This document shows positions 50,946-62,922 of a DNA stretch of 64,000 nt, in pieces. The number at the start of each line of letters is the position of its first letter. Within the stretch, counting starts at the first letter, position 1. Made by a program: the position numbers and the translations under genes. The stretch is from contig SCHM01000004.1 in assembly GCA_004123355.1 (NCBI GenBank), positions 310,001 through 374,000 of the forward strand, read 5' to 3'. Source of the DNA: Amphirosellinia nigrospora (lineage: Eukaryota > Ascomycota > Sordariomycetes > Xylariales > Xylariaceae). Under the pieces are notes generated by a model that did no database searches, was not told the DNA's origin, and saw only the letters and a list, made by a program, of their open reading frames with translations.

Positions 50946-51100
50946 TGCCAGGAAACAGGGATCTAGACACACGGATCAAATCGAGACAAAAGAAACTCTC
51001 TGTATATTGTCAAGTAGTCATACAGAGCCTACGGAGATGACTTCACTGATCTTCCGTGCGACAACAGATGTCTACACCCTACCCTTGCAAGTCCGTGACA
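50946..51100 (-). mobile_element. Partial solo-LTR-like repeat (family B)
   Basis: Reverse complement of the first ~155 bp of the element at 60742-61065: from TGTCACGGACTTGCAAGGGTA through GATCCGTGTGTCTAGATCCC to CTGTTTCCTGGCA. Similarity stops there. A fossil fragment. Confidence 0.7.
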
Positions 51101-52464
51101 GTACAGTCTCATGCAACGAGCGCTTTGGATGTCAGTTCCCCTCCGCAAAACCAAGTCATTGGATCACCTTTGTTTTAAATAGCACCGATCAACCTCCGGA
51201 ACTATGCTCTGTACAGTAACGGACTCGTCGTCACGGTATCATCCGCCCGGGCTTATGGTCCCACTATCATTATCACCTTTCAGCGGTGTGTCGCATGCCA
51301 TTACAAATCGGCCATTCTCGGAGATCGGTAAAGCACGGCTATGTAAGTTCACCTATTAAAGACGAGTTGTATTCCAACCTTCTAAATCTTGGTTTTGTGG
51401 GAAGTTTTTTTAAAATTGTCACTTGGGAACTTTATACAATTCGGACATTTAAACCCGCTCGGCCTTTCTATACTCTTTTTGTTTTTTAATTGGTAGCTGA
51501 TGTTGTCCAACTGTCCAAAATACGGGTTGGTGGGCTGGTTTAGAGATATATAGTTCTCGATAGCCCGATTGTATCCGTTGATATAAATTAGCTAACGCGG
51601 AAGCAAGGTATATATGCCACTGCATGGTTTTCGATCGGGCGCACTTAGACACATTCGTGCCAACACTCATCTTGTCGTTCTAAAAACCCAGTTCAGCCAT
51701 ACAAGGAATCAGAAACTCACGAAGTGTCACTTGACACAACGGTCGCGTTACCCAATAACGAAAACAACTCAGTGTGTTTAACATGCACCCTTAAGTCCGA
51801 TGTCGATAAACTCAAGCCCTTGGATGCGGCCCAAATATCGTGCTTTGGAATACAATAGGTAGCCCAATGATAATATTTGGGGTTCTGTGATATTTTTACT
51901 CGGTATGGGGATTAAATAACTGACAGATTAGGAGCTACTGATAGATCGGTAATACACACTCATTCTTGTAGCATGGTCTCGAAAACCCGAGTCGTTAGCT
52001 GGTCCCCAGTGTACCTTGTAACGCATGAAGCAATGAAGAAGCCGCTAAGAATCATGAGATTTTTTTGACCTTCGCTAAGATTTAAATAGCTACTAGATTT
52101 ACATAAGTGCTTAATAATATATAAATGCAACTAATTGACCAATATCAGTCCGTTCAGGTGAGTTCATGATAATAATCCTCACTAATCCTTAACTCCACTA
52201 CAAGCGGTTAAGTACGGCTACCTCCGCCGTGTTTATTCCGTTCTCGTTGGCACTGCTCCACTGCAATATTGATAGAAGCCCAGGTAAGATGTACTCATCT
52301 GTGTACTTCCACAGCAAGGTTGAGTCGTGCGTCTCCCACGCCGCTCCATGCCAAACCGTGTTGCGTTTGCCCTGCAACCCTAACAGCTTCTATAGAAGCC
52401 TGGTTTGATCTCGTCATTGGACATCATTAAATGGAAAGGTGAATGACTTGAAGGGATAAGCTGA
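51101..52464. other. Intergenic, nothing recognised
   Basis: 1.4 kb with a few short open frames on both strands (for example 51286-51489 and 51449-51670 antisense to each other) and no domain. It possibly includes the 3' part of the FAD oxidoreductase gene near its right side. Confidence 0.35.
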
Positions 52465-53687
52465 TTAGGCTCCGTCCATTTGTCGGGATGCCTTGCGCTT
52501 GCTGGACCTTTTTAAGGTCGGAAAGTATATCCGCCTTGAGTTTACTATCACGTAGCACTGATGGCTGCCGTAATAGACCTGCGTCAGTCGTTCTGCGGTG
52601 GGCGAGATAGTGTATGGTCCAGGAAGAACCGGAATGTTGTAGTCTTGGCCCGGTCCGGAGGCTATTAGAGATTTTGTCAATCCCGTATTATTCAGAAGCC
52701 CAGTATAGTAGCCGTTGGTGCGGAACTTTCCAAAGAGCTTCCGCTCATCCTCGGAAAGATCAAATCCTTCCAGGCCGTCCACAATAGGTGGCACTGCGGC
52801 GACCAGCTCTTTAGCTAGAATCAAATTGCGCCCCGACGGCGTTTCCACAAGAATGCGTATCGGTCGTACCGATGATGGTCCTGTTGAGTGGCTGTTGACG
52901 GACTCCCGTTTCATGGCAAGGACTTTAGCGCTTAGCAAAGCGTCGTGCCCCAGGAACTTGGCGATTTTGGAGTATAGTTCTTGTATGTCGTGGTTCGCGG
53001 TGGTGAGAAACGAGGATTCTAGGTAGCCGCGAACTAGATATTGGTTCACGTATTTGAAAATGTATATCATACTGATGTCCAAAAGTTGGACATAGCCTGA
53101 TTCGTCAAGAACGTCTGTGCCACGAGGTCTTGGAGCCCGTTATTCTCTACGAACTCCCTAAATGATAGCAGGAGATCTGTATTTACAGGATAAGACAGAT
53201 CGAAGCCAAGTTGTATATCGGGGTGTCGCTCTAGCGTTTTGAGTAAGACGCAATGCTGTGGCGAAGGCCTCGGCAGGAGGAGGTGTGTAATCCAATGTTT
53301 GGTGAAGTCGATGTATGTCGTATTAATGGTGAAAAAGGCAACTCTGACTAATGGCGTATCGAACACTTTGCAAGTAGTCGAGCACGATTTTTAACTTATG
53401 AAAAATCCAACGCGATATCTGTGGTATAGCCGGTAAAGGGGTTGATATAGGTTTCCGCATGGCCGCCGAGGGTAGCCTTTTTCTCGATAACAACGATCGA
53501 TTTTGGAATCACGTAGACGAACAGCAGTATATGCCCCGCTCGAACCTCCTCCGATGATAGCAACATCTCTTATGATGATATTGGCAGCTGGGTAGGCTGC
53601 GGGGTCGAGATTCAAAGCATCCTGCGGAAGAGAAACAACACACGCAGCCCATACCGCCAAAAGCGAAGCGATTTTGACGATGCCCAT
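52465..53687 (-). pseudogene. Secreted FAD-dependent oxidoreductase (amine-oxidase type), interrupted
   Basis: The start ATG at 53687 opens a signal peptide (MGIVKIASLLAVWAACVVSL). A dinucleotide-binding motif follows (VAIIGGGSSGAYTAVRL), typical of flavoproteins of the amine-oxidase/beta-cyclopiazonate-dehydrogenase-like class. Later parts continue in other frames: a segment from about 53366 and a long C-terminal segment from 53082 (ETPSGRNLILAKELVAAVPP, YYTGLLNN). The FAD-contacting second strand and GGHAETY motif lie in a shifted frame near 53480. At least three frame changes without intron borders make it look inactive, although single-base assembly errors could explain part of this. The true C-terminus may extend below 52465 in another frame. 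Confidence 0.65.
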
Positions 53688-53898
53688 GGTAGTATGATCA
53701 ATTTTCCCTGATCAAGAAAAGTTACGGCATTGCTAGCCTAGTCGGAATATTGTATAAGTGCTAACTGGGACTTGAAATTTGCTTGAAATATGGATAATCT
53801 ACTAAGATGTGGAGGATTTCCCAACATCCCAGAAGACTTCCAGAAGTGAACTGGGAATTCTTGTTTTGTATTTATATATGGCGACTTATCGAATCTCC

Positions 53899-54472
53899 TG
53901 TCACATGGACCCAGCCACAGGAGCCACCCAAGTCTTACAGAGTCATGGAGGCTGATTTCACTCCGATTATTATCGTGGGCTGAGACATAGGCATGTTGAC
54001 AGAATAACATTGGTGTTGGAGTAGCCTCGACCCCTCTTGAGGAGTTATATGTTACACGTATTTCGCCTACGGCTTCAGCCCTCGGTTATTTGTACCATTT
54101 TGAGCTATTTCGGCTACATAGGCTAACGGAGGTCTGTTGGGGCAGTCCGATATTTTATGTATATAATGGCTAGTTAGGCCCCGAGTCCTCTGCTAGGGAA
54201 TCTAGATAGTAAGAGGTCCATTGACGCCATAGTCAATTATTAGATTTAAAGGAATGAAGCTATTCCCAAGCCCTCAAATGAGCCCTTGTAACACTATACC
54301 ATTAGAGGTCTGCGAAGAGGCAAAGGTCCCAGAGTCTGTCTATAAACTAAGAACATGACCGAGGTTATATTAAAGTTAGAACTAAGAATCCAGAGCCCCT
54401 AAAAATCCCAAAGCGATCATTAGTTAAATCGAACTTCAATTTCTAAGCCCTTAAACACAAGCCCTTGTTACA
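53899..54472 (+). mobile_element. Solo-LTR-like element (family A) with a second element nested inside
   Basis: Begins TGTCACATGGACCCAGCCAC and ends AAGCCCTTGTTACA, matching the family copy at 55877-56255 in inverse orientation. A 244-bp second element (54050-54293) splits it. It is flanked by a 10-bp direct repeat TCGAATCTCC (53889-53898 and 54473-54482), longer than the 5 bp normal for LTR elements. A fossil without coding capacity. Confidence 0.75.
54050..54293 (+). mobile_element. Nested solo-LTR-like element
   Basis: Begins TGTTACACGTATTTCGCC and ends GAGCCCTTGTAACA. Its 3' part (AAGCCCTCAAATGAGCCCTT) resembles the ends of the family it is inserted into, so it is a related variant. The flanking pentamers are TTATA and CTATA, a near-match target duplication. 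A fossil. Confidence 0.65.
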
Positions 54473-54482
54473 TCGAATCTCC

Positions 54483-55871
54483 AAACATGGCGTCACAACT
54501 CCACACCTACCCGGCCGCATGGAATGGAATGAAATGAGATTACATGAGGCAATCATTCTGATTTCGAATCAAGGCTAAATAGCGAAGCCCGAGACATTGA
54601 GTGATTAGAGGTTGCAGGCGAATTGGGTCACAAGATGGAGCTAGAAAACGCCTACCGAGCCGAGGAAACGTGTTGTATGGAGGATTAACGAAGGGCTTCG
54701 ATAGTCTGGTGGGTCAATAAGCTGGCTAGATCAGATGCCTAGAAGCACCAGATGAGATTGGGTAGGAAAATATGGTGCAAACTAAGATGCGATGGGTGAT
54801 GATAAGCACCTATGTTCAATGCTGATGTGGATGAATGGGAGTATTGGACGTACAGTACGACACATTCACGAACCACATGAAGATGAGATCTGTTTAAAAA
54901 GCTTAGAAGACTTGCTAGACAACTTCCTCATCAACCATTATGGCGAGTGCATCGTTTCAAGATTTAACTACCAATCATGTAACTAGGTAATATTGATAAG
55001 ATCTTAGTATACAGGTATGATGAATATATGTTGTTCTACAGCACCTCCACCTATGTCATTATGTGGGCTCACATACCCCACGCGAGGCTCCGTCTATGCA
55101 TAATCACCGAGTGGTGGGCCCTTACTAGGTTAGACTAATGCAGCTATCCGCCCTGATCTGCTTGTAAAACCAAGATCTAAAAACGGGAGATGGCCGGGGA
55201 AGAAGGTCACAAGGACCCAACAGCAAGACACTCAACCGACCAAATCGGGCATTGTTATTCCACTTCAACATAGCTCGAGTTGTACCGTATCTAGAACTGT
55301 CTCGGGTCTAGAATAGCTTTACCACTACGGAGTAACAAGAAATAGGGCTCAGTTGCACGGTTTAGGAGATGCGAGATAACGGGAGTTTTCGACTAGAACC
55401 AAGCCAAGGACACCATCGTTCCTATTTATAGCAACAAGAGCCCCTCAAAATAGAAGCACTATATTTCGCAGGACTAAGTAAAAAACAACCTTTAATTTAA
55501 AGTCCATCAGTTAATAGGGGCTAGGGTGGAAGACGCAACATGAAATAGATAGCCGGCTTTAAGATTGGTATAAGAGAGCAAATTTAGTCTACTCATTCTA
55601 AGTTCCCCTGATAATCTCGTCTAGTTGGTACGCATGACATAGTAAGCTAAGTCTTTGTGAGTTATTGTCGGAACTTGCTGTCTTGTGGCTGACACACGGC
55701 GTGCACGCCCATCTACAAATAAAGCAGTGCGAAACCCCAGCCGAAATTGCACAACAATTCCTTCTATACGCGTTGCAGTTAGTGAGGTGAGTGCAAATCT
55801 TGATCCTAATAACAACTATTAGGCAAGTGGTGGGCACATTGCTGTTGCATTGTGCTACGGTACGTATGTCT
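54483..55871. other. Intergenic, repeat-rich, no supported gene
   Basis: 1.4 kb between two solo-LTR-like elements. Short frames (54792-54986 plus, 55598-55837 minus) have no recognisable domain. It may be older repeat sequence. Confidence 0.35.
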
Positions 55872-55876
55872 CCGAC

Positions 55877-56255
55877 TGTGACAAGGGCCTGTGCTTAGGT
55901 GCTTGGAATAAAGAGTTCAATTCAGCTAATAATCTCTTTGGGGCTCTAGGGCTCTGGTTTCCTAATTCTGACTTCAATGTAACCTCGCCCATGCCCTCAA
56001 TTTATAGACGAATTCCCAGGTCCTCTGCCTCCTCGCAGGCCTCCGAAAGCCTGAATCCTCGAGAGGGGTCGAGGCTATTCAGCCAATACGAGTATACAAA
56101 TATATTATGTCTCAGCCCACGCTAATGCCTCGGAGCGATACCTCGGAGCGATGCCGGTCTTCCAGGTCCTTCCAGGACCTTCCATGGGTTTCCAGGAGTC
56201 TGTGTGGCTTCTGTGGCTAGGTCCTGTGGCTGGCCCTAGGGTGGTCCGTGTGACA
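55877..56255 (-). mobile_element. Full-length solo-LTR-like element (family A)
   Basis: 379 bp, running on the minus strand from TGTCACACGGACCACCC to GCCCTTGTCACA, so it starts TG and ends CA. A 5-bp direct repeat CCGAC flanks it (55872-55876 and 56256-56260), as expected for LTR retrotransposon integration. It is the best-defined copy and the reference for the fragments elsewhere. No partner LTR or internal region lies nearby. A fossil. Confidence 0.8.
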
Positions 56256-56260
56256 CCGAC

Positions 56261-57198
56261 ATGACAACGTTCTATGTGTTAGGGTTTCATTTGAGTGACC
56301 TAGGGGTACAATATAAAATCTATTGTTTCACAAAGGCCCCAATACCACTTGTGGGCTACTCCTAGCTACATACACAGATCCCAATCCCTATGTCAGTACT
56401 GATGAGGCTGTGCTAGTCAGGCATGAGGGCTGTGATAGTACTGCCGAGGCGGCGAGTCTAACGCTATATTTTGATGGTATGATGGTATAGAGCTGTAGTT
56501 CTGTTCTGTGACACGTAGCCTTCCCCCAATCATCAAGATGCTTATGTTGTGATTAATACGTGTGTATGGGTACCGTTAATCCCGAATTAGCCACCAAGAA
56601 GAACGCAAAATATAGGATGATTAAACCCAGCCTTGGCAAAAGCTTAATTAATATAAGCTTTATCTAACACGGGTCTAGATCCCTCCTGCGGTTACACTTA
56701 ACCAATTAGCTCTTTAAACAGTAAGCCCTAGCTCTGAAGATCTCCTGTATTATGATCTAGGCCCTTAAAGTCGGATCACACTTACACCCGACAGCCGATC
56801 CACGGCAGTGTAAGTCTGGACATGAACCCAGTGGGGGCCAAATCTAGTTATGCGACCCAATGCTTGACTCCTCTAGTATAACGAAGAACGAAGACTGTGT
56901 CAACTTCTTAAGATATGACCAGGTACAATCTTTAATTGGGGAAGAATTCCGGTAATAAGAGCATTGGCACCATGTGCGGAGAGGTCGATGCATACAATTT
57001 AGGACGCTTGCTGTATACATATATCTACAATAGCCGGTTTCTCAGGTGGTCCCTAGCCCTATCTCAAGATGTTTGACGTTAACCGCTCCCGTTTCTAGGT
57101 TATTCACAGATATAAAACCCTTTATTGACAATGTTTCGTGGTTCCATACAGAAACGGAGTCGCATGTCGCCCTATGCCGTCACCGAAGCCATGGTTAC
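56261..57198. other. Intergenic with a possible LTR end
   Basis: The end TATAGAGCTGTAGTTCTGTT followed by CTGTGACA (to about 56514) resembles the 3' end of the family B element at 61065, so an older copy may lie at about 56261-56514. The rest, up to the expansin-like gene's 3' end, shows nothing recognisable. Confidence 0.35.
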
Positions 57199-57989
57199 TT
57201 ACAACTTCTTGGAGACTCCGGTGTTATCGCAAACGCCGGCCGCATCGTTATTCTGGCACCCGTTCATACATCCCCAGCTCTGAATCGGTGGCGTCGGGTT
57301 GCTTGCCCCACAATCAGTCATCTGGAAATAGGTTTCTCTCCAGTTCGAGCCGTCCGTGACACCGTTAAAGAACTGGTTGTACTGAGCGTCGCTCATCAGA
57401 TCAACGGCAATATCGAAATGCCAAGTCTGGCCGTAATCGTTGACCTGAAACCGAGTTAAAAAAAACTGAGCGCGAAGCTAAACAAGTCTTAGAGAAGACA
57501 CGAACCTCAGAAGTACTGCATTGACTGCAGTGATGACCACCACTCAGGCCAGGAGCTGCCGGGCACTCATCGATAATCTTGAAGATCAGGGCATTGTTGT
57601 GTAGTGCCTCGCCTGAGTTAGAGACTGGGGTGATCCAAAAGCAGACACCGCATGCTGCGCCAGGGCCGCCGGCACCGTTGACGGAAGGGTTGGCGCCGAA
57701 GGCCAACTGGTTGATTGCCGCCTGATCCATGTTAACAACGAACTATTCTTTATGAATAAGGGGATCAACAAACATAAAGAAAACCAGGACCACCGCCCTG
57801 CCTTCCACTCGAGCGCTGACCGTTGGGAAGGGCATTGACACCGCAAGATGTGCCACCACCGAACTCGGATCCGGCAATGAACTGTGTAGTTGAGGCAACA
57901 CCAGTATAAGGTAGAACATAACCCCTGGAATCCGCAAAAGCGGTGCCAGCAAAAGCGGCTGTCAATGCGAGGGCTGTCTTAACAAGCAT
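57199..57989 (-). CDS. Secreted expansin-like / GH45-related double-psi barrel protein
   Basis: A secreted protein with an expansin/RlpA-type double-psi beta-barrel, probably acting on plant or fungal cell wall. Three exons fit with GT-AG introns: 57989-57774, 57721-57506 and 57444-57199. They total 678 bp and encode 225 residues without any frame break. The signal peptide is MLVKTALALTAAFAGTAFA. Conserved parts are GPGFLYAAINQLAFGANP (across intron 1), GGPGAACGVCFWITPV, FKIIDECP, HCSQC and WHFDIAVDL, with a cysteine-rich end (DCGASN, GCMNGCQNN, GVCDN). The His-Phe-Asp near the end fits the conserved HFDL-type motif of barrel proteins. True hydrolase activity is not established; a loosening or lectin-like role is equally possible. 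Confidence 0.87.
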
Positions 57990-60741
57990 CTTGACGATGA
58001 AACAAATTGTTTATTGAGAATTGGATACAACTCGAAATTCTGTGAGGGGCATACTTTGAACCGAGGAGGAGGGGAGGATATCGAGCACTTATATATTTCA
58101 AGTTGATGCATCTTGCGTAGTCGGTTCAACGATGTCTCCTCAGAGCACTTATTAGTTAGGTAAGCAGCCAGTATGAAACAACGAAACGGCGGTCTAATGC
58201 CCTCCGCTGTGCTGTACCGGGCATAGTGTTAGTGATTTTGTAAACTTGATAGCAAAGCTAAAATGCGGAGAACTGTGCCTTCTAGGAAGGTCTGGGAAAG
58301 ATTACGACGCGTGGGAGGTTTAGTGGAATCTAGCGCCATCTGGCATACTTGGCCAATCTACGCTACCCCCAAGGTCTAGCCACAAGTCTAACATCCCTGA
58401 AACACGTGATTTTGACTGACGACACTACAATTCAATCTTCACAGGCCATGGACCTATACAATAGTAACTTGAGCAATCCTCTCAAGTATTCTACATACAC
58501 GCATCATCCTCGGTCCGGTGGTTTCCTGCAGCTAGTGGATAGCTCGGAATACGGCGTGCTTCTCACCTGCCATTACCAGGCGACATATTATGGGCTGGAT
58601 AATACAACCCGAAAATAAGACAAGTTTCAATTAATAAAATATCATCGAGTAAATAAGGGCAATAAAATTATACGTATGTTTAATAGCAATAGGTGGAACC
58701 GAACAGGTATGTTGCTTTAGATATACGGAAGAAAAAAAGCATGCCCCTTGACCCCCACAGGTAGGCACAAGGCGTTAACCGAAAAACCCTCCGACGAGTT
58801 TTGTCTAACTATTAACTCATCCATTACCTGCAAAGTGCTAAGACACCTACAGAGCGGAGTAAGCTGGGAGGTAAGGTAGTAACCAGGTATATATAGTAAC
58901 TACCTACCTACCTAGGTAGGTAGGTAAGTAGGTATGTATATATGGTAGCAAACGAATACATAGTATGTGAAAAGCAAACAACCTTCCCAAGAGTATTGAT
59001 TACAGTCCCACACTTTTAGACAAAATAGGCTGATGGATGATAATCAAACAACCAGCACAATTTGCCCCTTAACTTAAAGCATAACCCAGGCCAAGGAATG
59101 GACCGCTGCCAGTACTACTATTACGAGATGCAAACAAACACGAATGAGCAGGCTATCATTTTCCAAGTTGACGACAGGAGGAGGATGCAGGAACAAGATG
59201 TTTCGCGCGAACCAGCAAGACCCCGAGGCAGAGGCGCATAAGATTGGAACCCTATCCTGACTTGGCAGATCCACGGATGCCGCTCTGTCGCGTACTCGTC
59301 GCTGCCAGTGTCGGGGGACGACGGACATGATTGTTGTACCGCTGTTTCCGGCAAAGATTCTGACAGATTGCCAAAGCCTTATCACGGTTACTTGTCGCGA
59401 ACGCAGAATATCTATCAACATAATTCACCAGCACCAAATTTATGTCGCACACATTCTACAACTCCATATTACAGCAAACTTGACCCCACCAAGCCCCAGA
59501 CTAGGCCCCTTCTTATCGAAACAGGTCAGGAAGATGACGATAATTCATCCCGACTCAAGGTCGTTCCTTTTAAATAGGGGTATTAAAGACATGACAATTT
59601 GTAGTACACCTGGGGCAGCTCGTTGGATACAAAATTAATCCCGTCAATGGGTTTCCTATGAGCATCTCAAGCACTCTTTTCTAGGTTTTTAAAGTATTTA
59701 TGACTCGCATACAATGTCGTATTAATAATATGTTGATGTGCTTTGTATCGGTCAGAAAAATGTCAGAGAGAAAAGCGAGCCCTTGTGGGCCGCATATAAA
59801 CAAAGTCGGCAAATCTAGATTTTGCTGGGTCTCTCGATGAAGATTGGGCCAACGACAAATGATCATCACCGATTACAAATATCGCAGAAATGAGGGAGAC
59901 ACTGCGGTGTTTGGTTCGCAGAGCATAGGGATTGTTCTGGCATCATCTAATACTGGCAAGGTCTCTTCAGTTTAGACTATTTTTCCAATGCTACACAACT
60001 TTTTAAGACCATGGAAGTCACACGATCGTCTCGGCGGCAACGCGTAAAGAGGCCAAAACATGGCCGGATCCATGCTTACCTGGTTGGCCATCTAGGAGTA
60101 CTGGACGCGAGTATGGACTATGGAAAGAATCACCGTGTCGCAAAAAGACCCTATTTAAATATCCAGCAATCATCAAGTACCATTCTTCCATTGCATACAG
60201 TATTAATTAATTAGCAGGGGGCAATATCAAATAAATAAGTTTCTCACGCGACCTGAAGAGTGAGTGGACGCCTGATATGATCAACTCTGTTGAAAATGTG
60301 CTCGATGCGTGTTTTCTGAGAGACGAGTACTGTCGGTATCGCAGTTCCAACACAGCATAGTGCTTCGAATCCGCAAGCCGCAGGTATACAAGCTTGGCGC
60401 ATGATCATGTTTATGGCCTTCACGGTCTCTCATGTCCTCATGGCCAGAAGCATCTGCCTCTGCCACCAAGCTCATTGATCGGAAATAGAGCTGCGCAAAT
60501 TTACCCCGCGCCGCTGTGGGACTCGGACCGGAGAACAAGCAAGATTTACCATCGTGGCATAAGACCTCGGTAAGCCACCAAAAGTTGCTGATTTTCGAAA
60601 GGGATGTTGTGACGCAAATCTGCAGGGCCTAAAAAGCCCTCTATTATGTGTGTAGGCGCAGGGAATCGCGGCTGCCCTGTGCCCTCTATATATGCAGACC
60701 TGTATATAGGATCACGTAACCTAGCCTTCAAAGATTCCCCC
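57990..60741. other. Long intergenic region, no supported gene
   Basis: 2.75 kb. The left side is the promoter of the expansin-like gene. Open frames at 58349-58618 (89 residues), 59074-59638 (several frames overlapping on both strands) and 60281-60731 carry no known motif. A TACC/GGTA palindrome lies at 58901-58926. Confidence 0.4.
58901..58926. repeat. Perfect 26-bp palindrome of TACC/GGTA units
   Basis: Three TACC units (TACCTACCTACC) followed directly by their reverse complement, centred on CCTAGG. The surrounding sequence extends the pattern imperfectly (GGTAAGTAGGTATG). Simple-sequence palindromes of this kind can form cruciforms; no function is shown. Confidence 0.9.
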
Positions 60742-61065
60742 TGTCACGAACCTTGCAAGGGTAGGGTGTAAACATCTTTATTGTACGGAGAATCAGTGGA
60801 GTCATCTCCGTGGGCTCTATGTGACTACTTAACTATATACAGAGAGTCTCTTTATCCCGGTTAGATCCGTGTGTCTAGATCCCTGTTTCCTGGCACCCCC
60901 ATTTAGGTCTCATATACCTTTGGGAATAGCTTCACCTAACAGTATCCGCTTTTTAAGTCCGGTACACATATAGTCGACTGAAAGCAGTCAGATGCTCGAT
61001 TTAACAACGTTCTATCTTTACCAAGATGATGTTACGATATAGTGCTGCATTTCTGTTTCGTGACA
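60742..61065 (+). mobile_element. Solo-LTR-like element (family B)
   Basis: 324 bp with inverted ends TGTCACGAA...TTCGTGACA, beginning TG and ending CA. It shares its first ~155 bp with 50946-51100 in the opposite orientation. The flanking pentamers (CCCCC and TCTAT) do not match, so the insertion is old or rearranged. A fossil. Confidence 0.65.
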
Positions 61066-61171
61066 TCTATTTTCCTTACAGGCGACTCATAAACTAGTAA
61101 TACTCTCGTCCTTAAGGGCAGGTATCTAGGGAGAATGTTGTCGTTATTCAGAAACTAGTCCTCGCCGGAAG

Positions 61172-61449
61172 TGTCACAGGAGCCTGTGTTAAGGGCTTAG
61201 AATAGCTTCGATTGAGTTATATTCAACTGTGGTGCCCAAGGTCCTATTTAGGTCTATTTTCTTGCATCTCCAGGCAGGAGGATTCTGTGCCCTTTTATGC
61301 TCGAAATATCCTCACGTCTATCCTACAGCCTTTCGGACCTCCGTAAACTCAAGTAGTCGGAGTCTGTATGTCTCGGCGATCCATCTCGGTCTTCGGTGAA
61401 GACCTGAGACGAGAGCCTCATGTGGTATCAATGCCCGAAATCCGTGACA
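61172..61449. mobile_element. Solo-LTR-like element (family A variant)
   Basis: Begins TGTCACAGGAGCCTGTGTTAA, like the inner end of 55877-56255, and ends ATCCGTGACA, like its outer end. A TTTCGGACCTCCGTAAAC block also matches. No target duplication is visible. A diverged fossil copy of 278 bp. Confidence 0.5.
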
Positions 61450-62922
61450 CCTAGACATCCTAGCAAAGATACCAAATATAGATATTCTAGTTCTATCGAG
61501 GGAAATAGTATCTCTATACTACAAGAGACAATTCAGCTTCCAGAGTAAAATCGAGTGAATCTTCGATACCAGCGAAAAAAGAAGCGGAAAATCCTACCGA
61601 GAAGTGCGGATCGATGACGAGATCTAGGCACTATCACACGAAGTAACAACACTCATCTTCAGGCCAGGCATAAGTTGAAATCCAGTTTCTAGAATCATTG
61701 AGTGAGCACGGGTTAAAGAGGTGCAATTTGATACCAACTGGTCGGAGCCTGTACATACAACGAATTGGCCACAAAACGCATCAATATATAAAAGGATGCG
61801 CAAGAAATTGAGGTTACTTGAAGAGAATACGGACAATTTTCACGGCTTGGTACGATCATAGGGCTATCCAAAGACCTCACCCGTCAAACGCCGTTCGTCA
61901 GAGTATGCGCCATCAATCAGACGGCGAGTAATTCACTCGCCGCCTGGCTCAACAATCGTCAACCACCAATATCAAGCTCACGAATTCGCCGAGACATAAG
62001 GCATTTTGAGATCTTATTGTAACATTTTAGCGATACTTCTACTTGGTATTGGTGGCACCAACGATAAGTAAGGTAGGTAATCACAAAGTAACATTCACGA
62101 AAGCTAGTCAAAGGACGAAAACGAAGGTATAATACACGGCAAATTGGGGGTAAAATATTCGGTGCGTGTAGCCCGTAGTAGGTAGGATGTATAATACCCT
62201 AGTACGGCGTGGTGTTGTAGCCCGTACGAGTCCAGACTTGTATTGCCGTATAGCTCACGTTTTTGTGAACAACCATTGCCTTACTTAAGTAGTTGGTATC
62301 GAGCTCTTTGGCTCATCTAGCGACGCCTTGGCTTGCTGAGATATTATAATTAAAACAAAAAGGGGGGGCGTGTGCACACATAAATATGCTCTCTCCTATG
62401 TCAAATTAGACAGATTTCGTTTCATCATTTCTGATTTACCATGCTTACAAATGTTAATTAGCAAAGCAGTTTATCTCGCCTTGAGTTTCTTTCCACAATC
62501 CGTCCTATGCCAGCAACACCTTGGAACGATGTGGCTGACTAGTTGTGGCGGTGCATCAGTCTTACCAGTTCGAGCCTCATGATTCCATCCCTCTACATCA
62601 TCAATATCCACTTCGCCTTGAAACACTTCCCTCGACGGCACCGAGAACTTGGTTTGTTGCACTATAATTGAGATGCATTAGAAATCATCAAGGCAACTGA
62701 CTAATCCAAGTCGCTGGATATTCAAGTCGATTTAGAACAAGAGAAACACAACACCTATTATAGCTAGTCTACTCACTTATGGCTTTCATCTGAGTACACT
62801 TATAAAAGAATAGACAGATGCGTCTGGCATAGAGGGCCAAACAAAGCATAGCTCTCCGTTACACTCTACACACCCAACTTTAGTATTAATCTACCTTGTT
62901 TTGTTCTATTTTTACTGAGGCA
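61450..62922. other. Intergenic region upstream of the SDR gene
   Basis: 1.5 kb, no supported gene. The right end should carry the SDR promoter. Short frames at 61624-61836 and 62471-62662 have no recognisable features. Confidence 0.4.

Noticed and set aside
58349-58618. 89-residue plus-strand frame
   Set aside because: Could be a small gene, but nothing recognisable in sequence or context supports it.
59074-59638. Cluster of ~100-residue frames on both strands
   Set aside because: Four frames open at once over the same 500 bp with no codon or motif support; treated as noncoding.
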